Shown: positions 1-12,737 of the stretch, piece after piece | Position numbering within the stretch: the stretch's first letter is position 1 | How the letters are laid out: every line of letters starts with the position of its first letter | NCBI GenBank assembly: GCA_037178975.1 | Contig: JASJZH010000002.1 | Location: 5,879,501-5,943,500 of the forward strand | Source of the DNA: Oscheius tipulae | Lineage: Eukaryota > Nematoda > Chromadorea > Rhabditida > Rhabditidae | Length of the DNA stretch: 64,000 bases | Direction: 5' to 3' | Notes under the pieces: model-generated | The model's input: the letters and a program-made list of their open reading frames with translations, nothing else | What the model was told of the DNA's origin: nothing | Databases searched by the model: none | Translations under genes and position numbers: made by a program

Positions 1-460
1 TTCCCGAGAAATACCAAATATCCTGGTTTTGAATCATCAAGAAAGGAATCGTATTCGACTCAGCATTTGAACATTGAATACGCAGGCAACGGCCTGCCGA
101 TACGCAGCCAAATGAATTGACGAATCCCAAATTTTCTGCCGTTTCTCTCCTTTTTTTCGTGTTTCTTTTTGTTTCGTTTACTACTTTTTCCACGTCAAAT
201 TGAAGGAAAAGATCGTCTCAAATGACGGCAACCGTTTCTTAGCTTATTTCTACTGAGAAAATGCTTATTTTGGCTCTAATATATAAATCAACGTAATTGT
301 TTCGCCATTTCCTTTCTAGTTTGATCATTCTGGGCTTGTTTCATTCAACTGCAGTCGGTTCCTTCGAAAAAAAATAGTTCCCTGCTCTATAAACCACGTT
401 ATTTCTTGAATTTGTCTCTTTCTTCTTCTTACTCATCTCATTATCGACTTAATTGTGCGA

Positions 461-467
461 ATTTCAG
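461..467 (+). promoter_or_regulatory. splice acceptor just upstream of the eL32 start
   Basis: The sequence ATTTCAG ends 6 nt before the ATG at 474, after a T-rich stretch. It could accept a spliced leader or close a 5'-UTR intron. Other genes in the window have an AG equally close to their ATG, which favours trans-splicing. Confidence 0.5.
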
Positions 468-473
468 GGTAAA

Positions 474-994
474 ATGGTCTTTGTATCAGGAACCAAGGTC
501 CGCATTGTCAAAAAGAAGCTCACCAAATTCAAGCGCCATGAGAGTGACCGGTACGTTTCTTTTCCCACCTTACATGCCGAAAATATCGATGTAATCTATA
601 CTTTTCCTCATTTGTACACTTTCAGTTACCACCGCCTGAAGCCCAACTGGCGCAAACCTAAGGGAATTGATAACCGCGTCCGTAGACGTTTCCGCGGAAC
701 TCGCTCCATGCCCGTCATCGGTTATGGATCTGACAAGAGAACCAAGTTTGTGCTTCCCAGCGGAATGAAGAAGGTTGTTATCCGCAATGTCAAGGTACTG
801 TTTGTTATTTATAGGATTACAAATTGAACTTTTAGGATCTTGACATGCTCCTGATGCAGTCCTACAAATACAGTGGAGAAGTTGCCCACACCACATCGGC
901 CAAATCCCGTAAAGCCATCGTCGAGAGGGCCAACCAGCTCGGAATCAAGTTGACGAACGGCCATGCCCGTATCCGTACCGAGGAGAGCGAGTAA
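474..994 (+). CDS. rpl-32: 60S ribosomal protein eL32 (RpL32), 3 exons
   Basis: This is a structural protein of the large cytosolic ribosomal subunit. Exons are 474-550, 626-794 and 836-994; the introns are 75 and 41 nt and the phases join cleanly. The product (about 134 aa, the usual eL32 length) begins [20 protein letters not shown] and contains [40 protein letters not shown] and the C-terminal [12 protein letters not shown], all typical of eL32. The ATG lies 6 nt after an acceptor-like sequence (ATTTCAG at 461-467). This suggests either a 5'-UTR intron or a trans-splice site, as expected for a highly expressed nematode ribosomal protein gene. The identification is close to certain. Confidence 0.97.
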
Positions 995-1650
995 ATTGTT
1001 GGTTGTTAAAATGAATTGTTTTCTATATTAAACGGGTTCGTCTGTTGCTGTTGTTTCTTTATAAGTGACCACTGAAAGGTTGTTGCGGGAGTAGGAGGGA
1101 CAGTGACTGACTTGCGAGCTCAGCAGTTGACCTCAAGAAGGCATTCGGGTCCTTTTGAGCCAATAAGTTGGCTTCTCCGGTAGACAGTTTTAATCTTATC
1201 CTGACATGCAATCCCAAGTCCGTTCCTGCAAGTGTTTAGTGTGGCCAAGAATGATTTCTCTAATTAGGTTACTAGGACTTCCCGTACTATGTCCCTCTCC
1301 ATCTTTAAAAGAACATTTAGACCAACGAGAGACTTTTTTATTGTTCTATTCGTATCCTTCGTTGCTTTCTTCGGGGTCGTCTTTCGGACCTATCATTTGT
1401 TTCGGCAAAATAATCAAGACGCTGTTTTTTCATGCAGTCAAGTTCTTTGTTTCTTAAAATAGCCTTTTTTCGTACAGCAAGCCCTTATTAAAACATCGTG
1501 ACACGACGGTAATCTGCGACCGTATTCGGAGTCTAGTGATTCGTTCCCACTGCCGAATCTTCAACATTCAGAGACCTCTTTTCCATTGAAGCTGACAGAA
1601 ACCGTTCTAGTCTTTTAAAATTCATTGAATGGTTTATATGTTGCTGTTTT
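995..1650. other. intergenic, no gene seen
   Basis: This stretch holds the 3' flank of eL32 and, on the other side, the 3' flank of the minus-strand secreted gene. I see no conserved coding, tRNA or snRNA signature. Short ORFs here have no splice support or recognisable composition. Confidence 0.5.
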
Positions 1651-2089
1651 TTATTTATAATAAATGGCCACTTGCAGGTCGATGCTGTTGCTGCCGAGAG
1701 AAGACCTAAGCTGATCTTTGTTGCTTTTCGCACGTGGTACTTACACTTGAGAGCGAAAGCCGGCGGAACTGTCGGAAGATGACGTTCCCATGCTCATCGT
1801 GGATGAAATTGTTCTGATTTTCATACTTTTGAAATTAGAACCCTTACCGTTGGATTTTGTCGGAAGGTCTCGTATTCTGATAGAGCTGGCTGCAACTTTG
1901 GTAAACCATAGGGAACACTTCGAATTATTGTCGACTGGAGCTTGTTCTCCTTCACTTTCTCTACTTTAAGGGCCATTTTTTCATAGAGATCTGTCAGTTG
2001 AGTGGATGAAACGCCTAGAAAGGAAGGACATGTATTTTCAAAGGTTAGTACATACCGGCGGCGAAGACGAGAACTATCACGAGGCGCAT
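1651..2089 (-). CDS. small secreted protein, 4 exons, unknown
   Basis: I do not recognise the family. By splice phase the exons are 2089-2056, 2014-1848, 1813-1745 and 1710-1651, giving about 109 aa with introns of 34-41 nt. It starts with a short hydrophobic segment (MRLVIVLVFAAG), which I read as a signal peptide. A Lys/Glu-rich helix-like stretch follows (LYEKMALKVEKVKENK), then a basic FRQFRRLSLSS region. There are no cysteines, so it is not a disulphide-type small secreted protein. The last intron is only 34 nt; if it is retained the protein ends about five codons earlier. The start is supported by an acceptor-like AG (GATCAG) six bases upstream. The gene lies 3'-to-3' with eL32. Confidence 0.6.
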
Positions 2090-2257
2090 GAACAACTGAT
2101 CTTAAGAACGTACACCCCCGTTACAGCGATTCCTGAACCTTGCTGACGGTCTAATGCGCGAAAATGCAGACCGAGCACGTCACAAATTTCATAGAAAAAC
2201 TACACACAAGTGGTACCCATATAGTTGGCGGAAATTCACAGAACTTTTTTTTTGATA

Positions 2258-3780
2258 TTATGCCGTCTCGCGAAGCCGTTGCAATCTCTTCTCAAGCGAA
2301 TTATCGTCGACATCCATCTCGTGGCTGATTCCGAAGCTTCTGGTGGGCACATCTGGGAGACGAACAGTCGGCGTCTCGGGCTTTTTCTGTTCGGCTAGAA
2401 GATCATTGAGCTCTTGTTCGAGCTCGTCTTCGTCGCCCTTGTTGCGGAGACCAAATCCGGAGCTGAGAGCGTCCTCGATCTCACGGTAGTTGTCTACCGA
2501 ATTATGGATCTCGTCCATCGTCTCATCGACCTAATTTTCTCATTGAATACGATAGCAGTAGATAAAATACCTTCTCGGGGGACAGTCCATGCCGGGCCAG
2601 GTTGCTCTTGAAGGCCTGGGCACCCAATTTGTAGGCGTCGATGACCTCCTTGTTCAGTTTGCTGCTAGCCAGCTGATGGAGCATCGAGAGCAGTCCCTGA
2701 AGCTGTCCGTCCTTGTCGGTTATGTCTTTCTCTGCCCTGAAATACCCGCTATAACTCCAGTCTAAAAAGAGGGGACCTCTTCTTCTGGCGAAGAAATCCC
2801 GCCGCTCTTATCTTATCGCCCATCCGAATGGCTTTGCGAGCATCCTGATCGTGTTTTGTGACTTTAGCCTCGAGAATTTGAATGTCCTTCTCGACTTTGG
2901 CCATGGCTCGACGAATATTGTGCACGGAGGCGTCGGCCTCGGTGAATTGAACGGGTCCGTTGCTCGTAGAGTCCTGAGATTTTGTTGTCAAAAAAAAATA
3001 GATTTTACCTTGAATTTGACGATTTTATCGCCATTACCGGCAACTCCGACAGTGATTTCTCCATTGTCGATCATGTGGTCGAGCACAATATCGAAGGCTT
3101 CCTACAAACATGGTAGTTTGGGCAAAAATAAGACAAAATACTTTGTTGAGAATCAATTCACGAGCATGGTTGTAAAGGTCGTCGTACGAAATCACTTCTC
3201 CGGTACAATCCAGCTCCGACTTTAGCGTATCGACGTAAAGTTTTTGAATGCTCGAGGCTTGATACTAGAAATGAAAAGGGGTTTCAGTCAAAAATGAGCA
3301 AACCTCGACTGTGGGCAGATGAATGAAGCGTGTCGTGTCACTCGTTCCGGTTGAACCGAACAGCCAAGATGACGTTTTAATAAATTGTGTGGCTCCCCAG
3401 CCAATCCAGCCTGAATGCTTTTCCTTCCATTCTTCCACAGTACTCAGCTGATTGTTACTGAAACTTGATTAGTTCAACTTGCTAGGAAACCAAACCTTTT
3501 CAAGTGCTCAATGATGACTGAGAGTGAGGCTGGAATACGATCGCCTCGTCGGAACTTCCTTTTCAGCAGATCCAGTGTGAAGATGCTCGTTTTCTCGGCT
3601 TTGCAAAGCGACTCGAGGCAGTCGGTCCAGAATCCTACTTTCCTGTCGTAGTCGAGAGCATTCACGTTTCTGGCCTAATGATGGACAACTGATTTAGAAA
3701 TACAGTAAACACACCTTTATCGACGCCATATATCCCCGCATTGCTTCCTCATCGGACCAGCATTCGGGTAGGTACGACAT
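2258..3780 (-). CDS. chmp-7: CHMP7, ESCRT-III-like protein
   Basis: CHMP7 is the ESCRT-III family member that acts at the nuclear envelope and ER. With LEM2 it recruits ESCRT-III to seal membranes after mitosis. Exon 1 (3780-3715) encodes MSYLPECWSDEEAMRGYMAS, the SxLPxCWxDEExM start typical of CHMP7. Exon 2 (3674-3496) continues with the winged-helix region (YDRKVGFWTDCLESLC). Later exons carry a second winged-helix part (LYVDTLKSELDCTGEVISYD), the basic Snf7 core helix (SVHNIRRAMAKVEKDIQILE) and an acidic C-terminal region (LRNKGDEDELEQELNDLLAE) with a downstream MIM-like tail. At least six short introns are used. The length is near that of animal CHMP7. The gene is divergent from the mitofusin gene. 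Confidence 0.9.
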
Positions 3781-4274
3781 GATTGTGGTCCTAAACCATG
3801 ACACTTTTGTGAGAAATCATGAATCGAGAAGTAGGAAACAAGGAAAAAAATAAAGTCTGGATTTTTATTGGGATTCAAATACCCGCATTCGACTCTTAGC
3901 AAAACTTGAGCGGGAGGTTGCATTCTATTTGTTTTCAAAATTTTTCTTTTCTGTTGCTTTCATATGTGAAAAAGGACTCATTTGCTGTGCAAAACAATTT
4001 TCTCCCAAAAAGTGTGTAATAACCTAAAACAAACACTGGAGAACCAGAACAAGACCTCCCGTAATTCAAACAAGAAAAATCGGTAACCTCTATGCGGCAG
4101 TTCAGTCGCGCAGAGAAAAGTATGCGGCAGGCTCATCTGCGGTTTCAAAACCCACCCACTTCTTTTTGCGTCAAAATAACAGCCTTATGGAATTGTTTAA
4201 TCCTTTCTTCTCATTTTTACATGCTGAGATTTAACCAAACAGTAGAATCTTTAGCGTTGTATGTCTGTGAGGAG
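3781..4274. promoter_or_regulatory. shared intergenic region between CHMP7 and mitofusin
   Basis: About 490 bp separate the two divergent start codons, so this probably holds both promoters. I see no TATA box or other clear element. The minus strand has a TTTAG acceptor-like site 10 bp upstream of the CHMP7 ATG, a possible trans-splice site. Confidence 0.5.
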
Positions 4275-7200
4275 ATGACAACATACAACAGTATTCCACA
4301 CACAAGTGGCGCCGAGTTAAATGGCCGAGCGAATCTTTCACGTGAGTCTTTTTCACTATTTCCTCTTCAAAAAGAGCCTTCAGTGTCAGGAAAGCCGAGC
4401 CGTCGGCAGAATGGAGATCACGAGCCGCTGGCTCGTTTCAGCGAAGCAAAGAAGGCTCTAGGAGAGATCTTTTCAGAGCTGCGCGGCCATGTCGTCGATC
4501 TGAATGAGCTTTACAATCGTACGTCTTTCATTTATTTTTTCGCGGTTACTGGGATTTCAGGCATACACGACCCCAGCAGCGGAGATTTCACCTCTGCTAA
4601 TGAATGTTCACAAGAGGTTGTCGTTCTGCGGGATTCCATCGACACCATCATGGACACTTTTCGACGGGACAACATGAAGGTTGTCTTCTTTGGCAGGCAA
4701 GTTCTTTTTACTTTTTACGTCTAGAACGAAGTAGAGGACATTCTTGCACAATTTTTGTAGTTCTTCCAAAATTGCAAAGCTTGGTTCTTTTGTTGTAAAG
4801 ATACAAAAAAGCTTTTGTCTTAAAAGACATAGGAATTAAATCCCTAACTTCCTGTTTTTCAGAACGAGCAACGGCAAGAGCACGACGATCAACGCAATGC
4901 TACACGCCAAAGTGCTGCCCCAGGGAATGGGCCACACCACCTGCTGCTTTCTCCAGGTGCAGGGCTGTGACGACGAGAGTGGCTATCTGATGGGCGACGA
5001 CGAGCAGCGAATCGAGATGAGCAATCTGCACAAAATCGGGAACGCGATGAGTGCTGACAATTCGGATCTGCCAGCGATGGGACAGGACTCGCTGCTGAAA
5101 ATCTTCCATCCGAAGGGGCATGGTGACGCCGAGAATCGACTTCTACAAAACGACGTGGTCATTGTGGACAGTCCGGGTGTCGATCTATCTCCGGAGTTTG
5201 ACAGCTGGATCGACAAGCACTGTCTAGATGCCGACGTCTTTGTTCTCGTCGTCAACGCAGAATCTACCCTCACTCAGGCTGTATGTTTTACTTACTTTTT
5301 GTTATGTGAACTCGAGGTTCAGGAGAAGAACTTCTTTATACGCGTCTCTAAGAAACTCAGCAAGCCAAACGTCTTCATCCTAAACAATCGCTGGGATGCG
5401 AGCGCCTCCGAGGCGGAGCACATTGAAGACGTGAGTTCTTTTTTTTTAAATTTGTGTATTCTATTGACTGCGCGAATTCAATTTTCGGTGATCTACCGCA
5501 CTTGTATCCAAGTTGAACCTTCTCATGTCATCTTCGGACCCGGTCCACGTTTCTGTAGTCTGATTCCCGGAAAAATTTCACCTATTGTCTTCGTTTACAA
5601 ACCGTTGAGTTTTCAGGTTCGGCAGCAACATCTGACCCGCTTCCGACAGTTCCTCGTCCAGGAACTGGACATCTGTACGGAGCGCGAAGTCAAGGATCGG
5701 GTCTTTTTCGTCTCTTCGCGCGAGGTCCTGGAATCGAGGTTGAAGGCGCGCGGACTCCAGCAGAAGGCCTATCAGATGGAAGGACACAGCGAGCGGCAGC
5801 TCGAGTTCCAGAACTTTGAGAAGAATTTCGAGCAGTGCATTTCGAGGTATCTTTTGAATATAAAAACGACGTATACTATTCTCAGATCGGCCATCATGAC
5901 CAAGTTCGAGGCGCACAATCGCCGTGCGTTGGAAATTCTCGGCCGTATGAAAACCAACATCGAACGAGTGCAGTCGACGGTCAATTCCTGCAAATCGACT
6001 CAGGAACAGGATCTTTCAGTTCGTTTTGTCCTTCCTAATTTCAAAAATGTCAAATATAGGACGCGAGTCAAGAATTCAACGAATGCCGCCTGAACTTCTC
6101 GCAGTTCGAGAAGAAATATCGCGAGCAGACGGAACATCTGAGGGCGGAGGTCCATTTAAAGGTGTCGGCCGACTACGCCGAAGAAATTGCTCGTCTTGAG
6201 GCCATAATTGACCGCTTCAATCAGCCATTTACCGATTCGTCAGCTGGGATGATTGAGTACAAACAGGTGAGCATTCTTTCCTTCTCCGAAGGGGAAGCCA
6301 GAATTTCGAGTTAGCTGGTACCTGTCTAAAAAGCACTGTACAGACAGGAAGACGACTTTGATTGGGAGAAGATGAGAGTGGCAGACTGACAGGATCATGA
6401 CGTTACGTTAAACGTGCTGACAACATGACCTATTTTAACCATTTTCATTCCAGAAATTGGCCGAATTCACCGACAAATGCCTCAGCTCCGACCTGGAAGC
6501 CCGCTGTACCGGAGGCCTGATGAGTCGGATATGGAACCTCGAGAACGACATGTTCCGTGAGATCGAATTTTTTATCAATAAACTGAAAAAACTGCAGAGT
6601 ACGTGATGAAGATCCTAGCCGAGCCCTACCAGCATAAGTTGGAGGAGATCTGGCGTTACAGGAAGCCGTTCAAGTTCTCGATCTGCGTCGATGTTCCGAC
6701 CCTGATGACCGACTTCCACGAGGACCTCGAATTCCGCTTCACCTTCGGGCTCTCGGCCATCATTCGACGCATAATTGCCTACAGATCCGGCAAGCCGATC
6801 ACAGCCATACAGACGAATCTTCTCACACCCATGTCCTTGGTCAGTTTTCAAACTCCTCGCTCGCTTTCACACAAAAAATTGTAGAAAAATGCGCACAAGA
6901 CGAACACGGAACTCCATGATGAGGCTGTGGCCATGGCCGAGAAGGAGAATGCCATGATGACGCAGATGGTTCTCACGTCGGCCGCCTATTTGGCCAATGG
7001 CAGTCTCGGTGCTCTGGTCATTGGAGGAGTCGTTTACAAAGCCGTCGGGTGGAGGGTTAGTTTTTTTTTTAGATGCTTTCATGATACACAGACGATATTG
7101 GCTACTAGTTACAGTTTTCTATCAATTATTGGAAATTAGGCTCTGAGCGGAGTCGAACCCCTATTGCTTGAAGCATAAAAAGCAGCATATAGGCGGAAAT

Positions 7201-7844
7201 TGCGTTCAATAGAATGGATTTTAGTGTTCTTCTTGCTGTAAAAACCTGTGTTTCCATTCCTAAGCATTGCTTTCTTGTGTACATAAGACTCTCTTTACAT
7301 TGTGACTAAGCTGATAGCCCTGCTGAAAAATACTCTGTTTCTTTATTTCCCGTAAATTTACAGTGCCTATTTCAGGTAATCGCAGCCGTTGCATGCTGCT
7401 ACGGCGGACTCTATGCGTGGGAGCGTTTCCGCTGGAACTCGAACGCGAAGGAGCAGCATCTGAAGGACCAGTTCCGAAGCCATCTCGAGGCCCGAATGCG
7501 ACAAGTCTCCAACGCACATACCATCAATTGCGAGCGACAGACCCAACAGTAACTCCCTTATTTTTCTATCTAAAAAAACACAATTTTTCAGCGAAATGGA
7601 CCAGGTTTTCGAGGGATTGAGGGCCACGATGGCTGGGGTTCATCGTGAGATGAAGGACAATCTGGACAGCAGGAAGACGGCTATCGAGAAGACTGAAGGA
7701 ACTCTCAAGAGCTTAGGCACTATCAAGTAAATTTACTATTTCTTGAAGCATTACATCGAGTTTTTCAGAGGAAAATGTGCCCTCCTGCTTCGCAACATTG
7801 AAAACTTTTCATCGCACTACCTTCGTTTCGACTCCTCCCCTTGA
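4275..7844 (+). CDS. fzo-1: mitofusin / Fzo family mitochondrial fusion GTPase
   Basis: This is a dynamin-superfamily GTPase of the outer mitochondrial membrane that tethers and fuses mitochondria. I place the start at 4275 (MTTYNSIPHTSG), because this frame joins the next exon through CAC|TG in phase. The GTPase domain is clear: the P-loop FFGRTSNGKSTT spans the intron ending at about 4861, G3 is DSPGVD (near 5167) and G4 is NNRWD (near 5390). A coiled-coil/HR1 region rich in Glu and Arg follows. The bipartite membrane segment (MVLTSAAYLANGSLGALVIG ... VIAAVACCYGGLYAW) lies at about 6958-7425 and is split by an intron of about 300 nt. The HR2-like tail ends LRFDSSP at the TGA 7842-7844. The product is roughly 770-800 aa, as for MFN1/2. 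An AATAAA is at 7992. Confidence 0.92.
7057..7375 (+). other. large mitofusin intron with a tRNA-like B-box remnant
   Basis: This intron splits the two halves of the membrane anchor. On the minus strand, near 7145-7165, it has a GGGGTTCGACTCC sequence, which matches a pol III B box. I see no convincing A box at the right distance, so this may be a truncated SINE. Confidence 0.4.
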
Positions 7845-8096
7845 AAAATGTCTCGTAGACAGATTTTATACATATTTCGGTGCTGTTTTCGAGCACCGAT
7901 TGTGTGCGTTCACTTTAGGAAAGATTCTCCCTGTTTTGTGGCCTATAAGGACCTTTTGCTTTTTTTCATAGATTTAGTTATTGTTTAGGCTAATAAAATA
8001 TGCTTTAGCTGTTGGAAGTTCTCTCAATGTTGTGTTCTGTGCAAATTGCTTATCTATGCCTTCTTTGTTCTATTATAAACTCAGAAGAATTCCCAA

Positions 8097-11000
8097 ATGA
8101 GTGGCGATTTCGAAGAGCCGTCGACGGACGAGGAGACGGATTATGACCCATATGAGGAAGAGGTTTGTTTTATCTATAAGTCACTGTAAAGTGACGGTTC
8201 TAGGCGAAGTTCTACGCGCATTGTGCGGAGGAGAGGTCAGGGAACGACAGTGAAGGTTTGTTTGTTTGTTTGTTCTCATATTAGTTTTTTTCCCGTGATT
8301 TTGAACGATTTCGAGCTATTTGACATGCGAGAACAGGCTTTTGGCACACGATAATTTGAAGAGCAAGTTCAAGACGAATCGAGCTGTATAAGAACTATTC
8401 GCTGATACTTGAAAACCAAAATTTTAAGATTTATGTAAAAACTGGAACAGTTGGAACATTTTTGAAATGTGGCGGAATAACGTGCAAAATGGCGTGGTGT
8501 TATTATTGGAATCTACCGCATACCCTTGTTCACATGTCTTTGTCTCCGTGTGTTCGTCTTCACAGGATAATAGATCCACCATGTGCTCTCTTTCGACAGA
8601 GTGCTCTACCAGAGGGGGCATGTCCTGTCACGGATTGTTTTTCTCTGATTTGCTACTGTATCAACAAACCAAATTTTCAGCCTCTTCTTCGGGCGTCGAC
8701 TCCGGCTACAGCACGGCGCGCAGATGGAACAAGACGAACTGGAACAAGCCGCCGCCGACTCGAGCCGAGAATCAGCCGAAGAAGACGACGCTCATCGTCA
8801 CGCTCAGCCCGGAAGACATTCAACAGGAGCGCATTGCCGTCACGAGGATGAAGGCGGAAGCTCGGTGGTTGAAACAGAGGTTTGCAGTAGTTTTTTTTTC
8901 CAGTAGATAGTCGGCTATCGTCCCTTTGGAGCTAAGAAAGTAAGCATGTCGATTTCTCCACTTGAAATCGCTTCCCCTGCTTTTTTCTTCCCAAAATAGC
9001 TGATTGAAAATGTTTGGCATCCGCAGAAATCGAGCTCGGGTCTCGCGGTTCGAATAGCACCGTGCACTAAAATTTTGAAGCGAAGAATGCAAACTAGATT
9101 TCCTTGTCCTACTAAAGTTAAATTTCTAGGCATATGGAAGGGATCAGTCTGCAGCAAATCGCTTGGCATCTACTCGATTTCATTACACCCAAATACGTCT
9201 CCGATCACAGTCTGTCCCAATCCAAATCTTATCATGGCTCAAATTTTAGAACTCCCTCGCTCCCCGTGCATCTTCCAGCTCCGCAATAATCAGATTGAGA
9301 TCCAGGAGAGGTACAGGACTCGCAACGGCCTTGTCCCAGGCATCTATCCATCCTTCGATCATCTGGCCGCGAATCTCATCCCGACTCACAGGAATCTCGA
9401 AGTGCTGGCCGATTTTGCCAAGGGACTCCGGAGACCAGAGGAGGACAAATACGACAAGTGTTCCTTTGTGACGGTTAGTCGCTTCTTTTTTCTAAAAATC
9501 TTCATATCTTATCTACTTTGGATGTGCTCCCGGAAAACTTGCTCACAATTCGGTGTAACAGGTTAAATCAATTTACCTAGTCGTTTGCGTTCACTAGAGT
9601 CAAAAATGACTGAAATGAACTCTAAGAAACTCCAGCTTCTTGCCAAAGTAAAAGTTTCAATAAGACAGCTGTCATTCTTGTACCCGAAAGATCACTTCTG
9701 GTCTGTTCGTACAAAAACACGTGTTTACAGTCAGAAAAAAAATGGTTACTGGAACCTAATCGGTTACTAAAAACGTCTTTGTTTCAGTGCTGGCTCGAGG
9801 TCTATGACGAGTTTCTCAACGACTACCGTCGAAAAGTCAGCCGACTACAACGAACCTGCTTCTGCCCTCTGGTGGCCGTACATCAGGCGCTTCCGCTCTG
9901 CGAAGAAGTCAACTACCTCGCCGGCATGATCTACAAGCTCCAGGCTGTCCGCGAATGGAATTTTCAAACTGTTGGACTATTCTATGAAATTCTAATAAAC
10001 ATTTTCCAGATAGAAATCGCCTGGTCGCTCATCCTGACAGCTATTTCGAACGAGACGATGCTCAACGCCGGCTGCGTGATTTCCTATAATTTCCAGTCAA
10101 AAACTCCACGAAATTGCAGAAAACGATCGCCTTGAAGTTCCAGCAGCGTCTTTTGGCGACCCTCCTGGCCACGATGGATAGCCTATACGAGTTCGGAGAG
10201 GTTCCCGGCGGAATGAAACAGGATTTCGTCATTCACAGGTACCGTTTCCCGCCAATTCTAAGGGAAACAAGTTTCAGGGAAAGAATGTTGCCTGGCCAGC
10301 TCGGATGTCACAAGGCCCCGTCGATTTCAGCTCTCTGGTCCGAGACACTGCTGGATGTAATCATGAAGGGAGCCGTCTACAGGAAGTTCCTCGGCCCACG
10401 GCACATCGTCCAGTCAGAACCCTTTTCGCAACTCTTCAAGGCGGCTATTCCTACTTGGGATACCGAGTCAGTTTCTCTTGGTCTTTGGGGTACCAAGGCT
10501 CTTAATTTGCGTTAAAATGGTAGATTTCGTGTATTGTAGCGTGTCTGTAGAACAGATTCTATGCTCATATCCAAATGACCACATATCGAAGACTTAACAG
10601 TTTTCAGGTGATCGAGAAGATTGGAATTTGGCAGTGAAGCCAGGATAAAAAAAAGAGATTGTTGCTGATCCCGTAGGGCTGAAACGCGACTAAAGTTTAG
10701 AGCTAAAACTTCTAGTTCATCTACCTTATTTGTCGCTATTGCTGTCGATATTTAGCCAGTAGATGAAGCTGGTCAATATCACACAAACACGGCGACAACT
10801 TGGACGATACCTTAACTCGCTGTCTTCGTAACATCTAGTATTCAAAAACTAGGGGTAGAGAATCGAAAATATCACATGCTTTTTTTCGATTACAAGTCGA
10901 CAATCTAGTCGCACATTTAACAGAAAATAAGGAATTTTCTGCTTAAATCTTCCACCATTTCAAGCTGATTATAGCTCTCAAGAACTCAAAGCAAGCTCAA

Positions 11001-12737
11001 ACTCTAACCTTTACGAATTTTGTCTCTTACAGTATCGTGCAGCTGCCTCATCTTCGCCACATCTTCCAGCAGACGGCGGAGACGCTGGCTGAGCAGTTTG
11101 ACGGGACTCTCGTCAAGAAAGTGATGAGCTCGGGCCTCCTTTCGCTGTGGAAGGATATGCGGAACATTTCGATCGGGACGGCAGCCTGCTCCTTCGCCAC
11201 AGCCACATTCAACATGGAAAAGATGGTCAGTTGTTCAGGAATAAGCATCTCAAATGTGTTCAGACCTCGCCGGAGATGGCCTTCAGTCGAGCCCTGGTAG
11301 TAGGACAGGTCTCCAAGACGGCCTATTGGCGACGCGAGGCGATTCCCGGCCATACTGGACAGATTTGCTGTGAACTGACGGAAGAGCTGTCGAATTTGCT
11401 CACGAAATCTTTCGTTCGGACCTTGAACTCGGTCCTCGACTCGTGGCTCCTCCTCTTCCGAACACAGCACATTCTTACACAAGTCATCGATGACAGTAAG
11501 TACCATTTTTAGTCCTTTTTTATTGAAAAATCCAGAAAACGTCCTTTCGAACGAGAACCAGAGAGACTACAGAAGGTTCCGGTTCTTCGTCAACAAACTG
11601 AACAGCATGGTCGTGCTTCTTCGTTGTCATTACTACAAAATGGTACTCTCCCTTTTTAAAAAAAATAAATACTCAACAAATTCAGGTGGAACAGATCTTC
11701 AAGGATGTCGAGACGAAGATGCTCGACATTGACAGCTACAGCCAGATCGAGTTCCTGCTCAAAACGGCCGAAAATCAGCTGGGACGACTCGTGGACAACA
11801 AATCCGACTTCACGTCCAAGACTCTCTGGGAATTTGTCCTCGTTCTTTCCGATATTGTAGACGATGTCCGGCTCAAGTATGTTTCGCTTCTTTTTGCCCC
11901 TTTTTGTAGTAGTTTTCACATTAAGCAGATCTGAAAATAATTCCAAAATAGTGGGAGAGAACAGCATCATTAGAAACTGAATACAAACCAACGACAAACA
12001 GCAAATTGCGCGTCAAAAATATAAATAATGAATTCCCGCCAAATTCGATTCCTGTGCGGGTTCCGTCACGAATTAGAATAATGCCTGTCAACTTCCCTGA
12101 AATTCTATATTTTTTGGTCTTTTTTGATGTGGTCTCACGCCAAATTTTCTCTAATTTTGCGTTTCTTTTGCCTAAAATCTGTATTTTTGTTCTGAAGTTT
12201 TTGTTGTATCTTGCAGCGGAAAACATACAGTCGCTGCGAGATCCATTTTCACCAAATGGGTCTTAATTTACAGCATCGCGTTGGTTTTTATTCTAGTTGC
12301 CTTATATTTTGACGAAACTAGTTATATTTTCGTTATGATTTGACTGTATCTAGCCTCTTCTGCCCTAATCCCAATCTTGAAGGTCCGTCTCCAACGGCGT
12401 CAACGAGGACGTGCTGAAGAATTGGCGATGTAAGTTGTTCCACCGTCTCGAGACGCTCCGGAGCATGCACATTAACGAAGATAATCTCTTCTTCTCCCTC
12501 TACAGACAGATACAATATACGTAGGTAATCATTTTTCTTAGTTACGGGTGTTATCCACTTATTTCCTTACATATCTCACTCTGACCTTGTCCTTCTTTTG
12601 TCTGTTGCTAGCGGTTGAAATGAACTTTTGACTTTTCGTTTCAATACTTCAATAAATTTTAAAATCTGTTTTTGATTGTCTGCCACAGGATCATCCCCGC
12701 TCTACTTATCCTGTTTGTTCTGTATTTATTGTTCTAA
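8097..12737 (+). CDS. large unrecognised protein with C-terminal tail anchor
   Basis: I cannot name this gene. It has many exons and encodes a protein I estimate at about 800 aa. The N-terminus is acidic (MSGDFEEPSTDEETDYDPYE), then DSGYSTARRW and the conserved-looking LSPEDIQQERIAVTRMKAEA. A long helical middle follows, with segments such as MDSLYEFGEVPGGMKQDFVI (near 10180), PHLRHIFQQTAETLAEQFDG (near 11050) and FFVNKLNSMVVLLRCHYYKM (near 11590). The last of these loosely resembles the helical C-terminal pattern of gamma-tubulin complex proteins, which is weak evidence. The penultimate exon ends at 12520. Joining in phase to an exon at 12689 adds IIPALLILFVLYLLF and a stop, a hydrophobic tail that would anchor the protein with its bulk in the cytosol. 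Without that splice the frame stops at 12522-12524. The exon junctions around 9130-9320 are uncertain. Confidence 0.6.
9005..9070 (-). repeat. tRNA-related SINE-like copy (intronic)
   Basis: On the minus strand, a GAGACCCGAGCTCGATTTC block (B-box-like) is followed by GGATGCCAAACATTTTC. The latter resembles the ACAAA-GTTT tail shared by other copies in this window. The A-box part is degraded. Confidence 0.45.
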
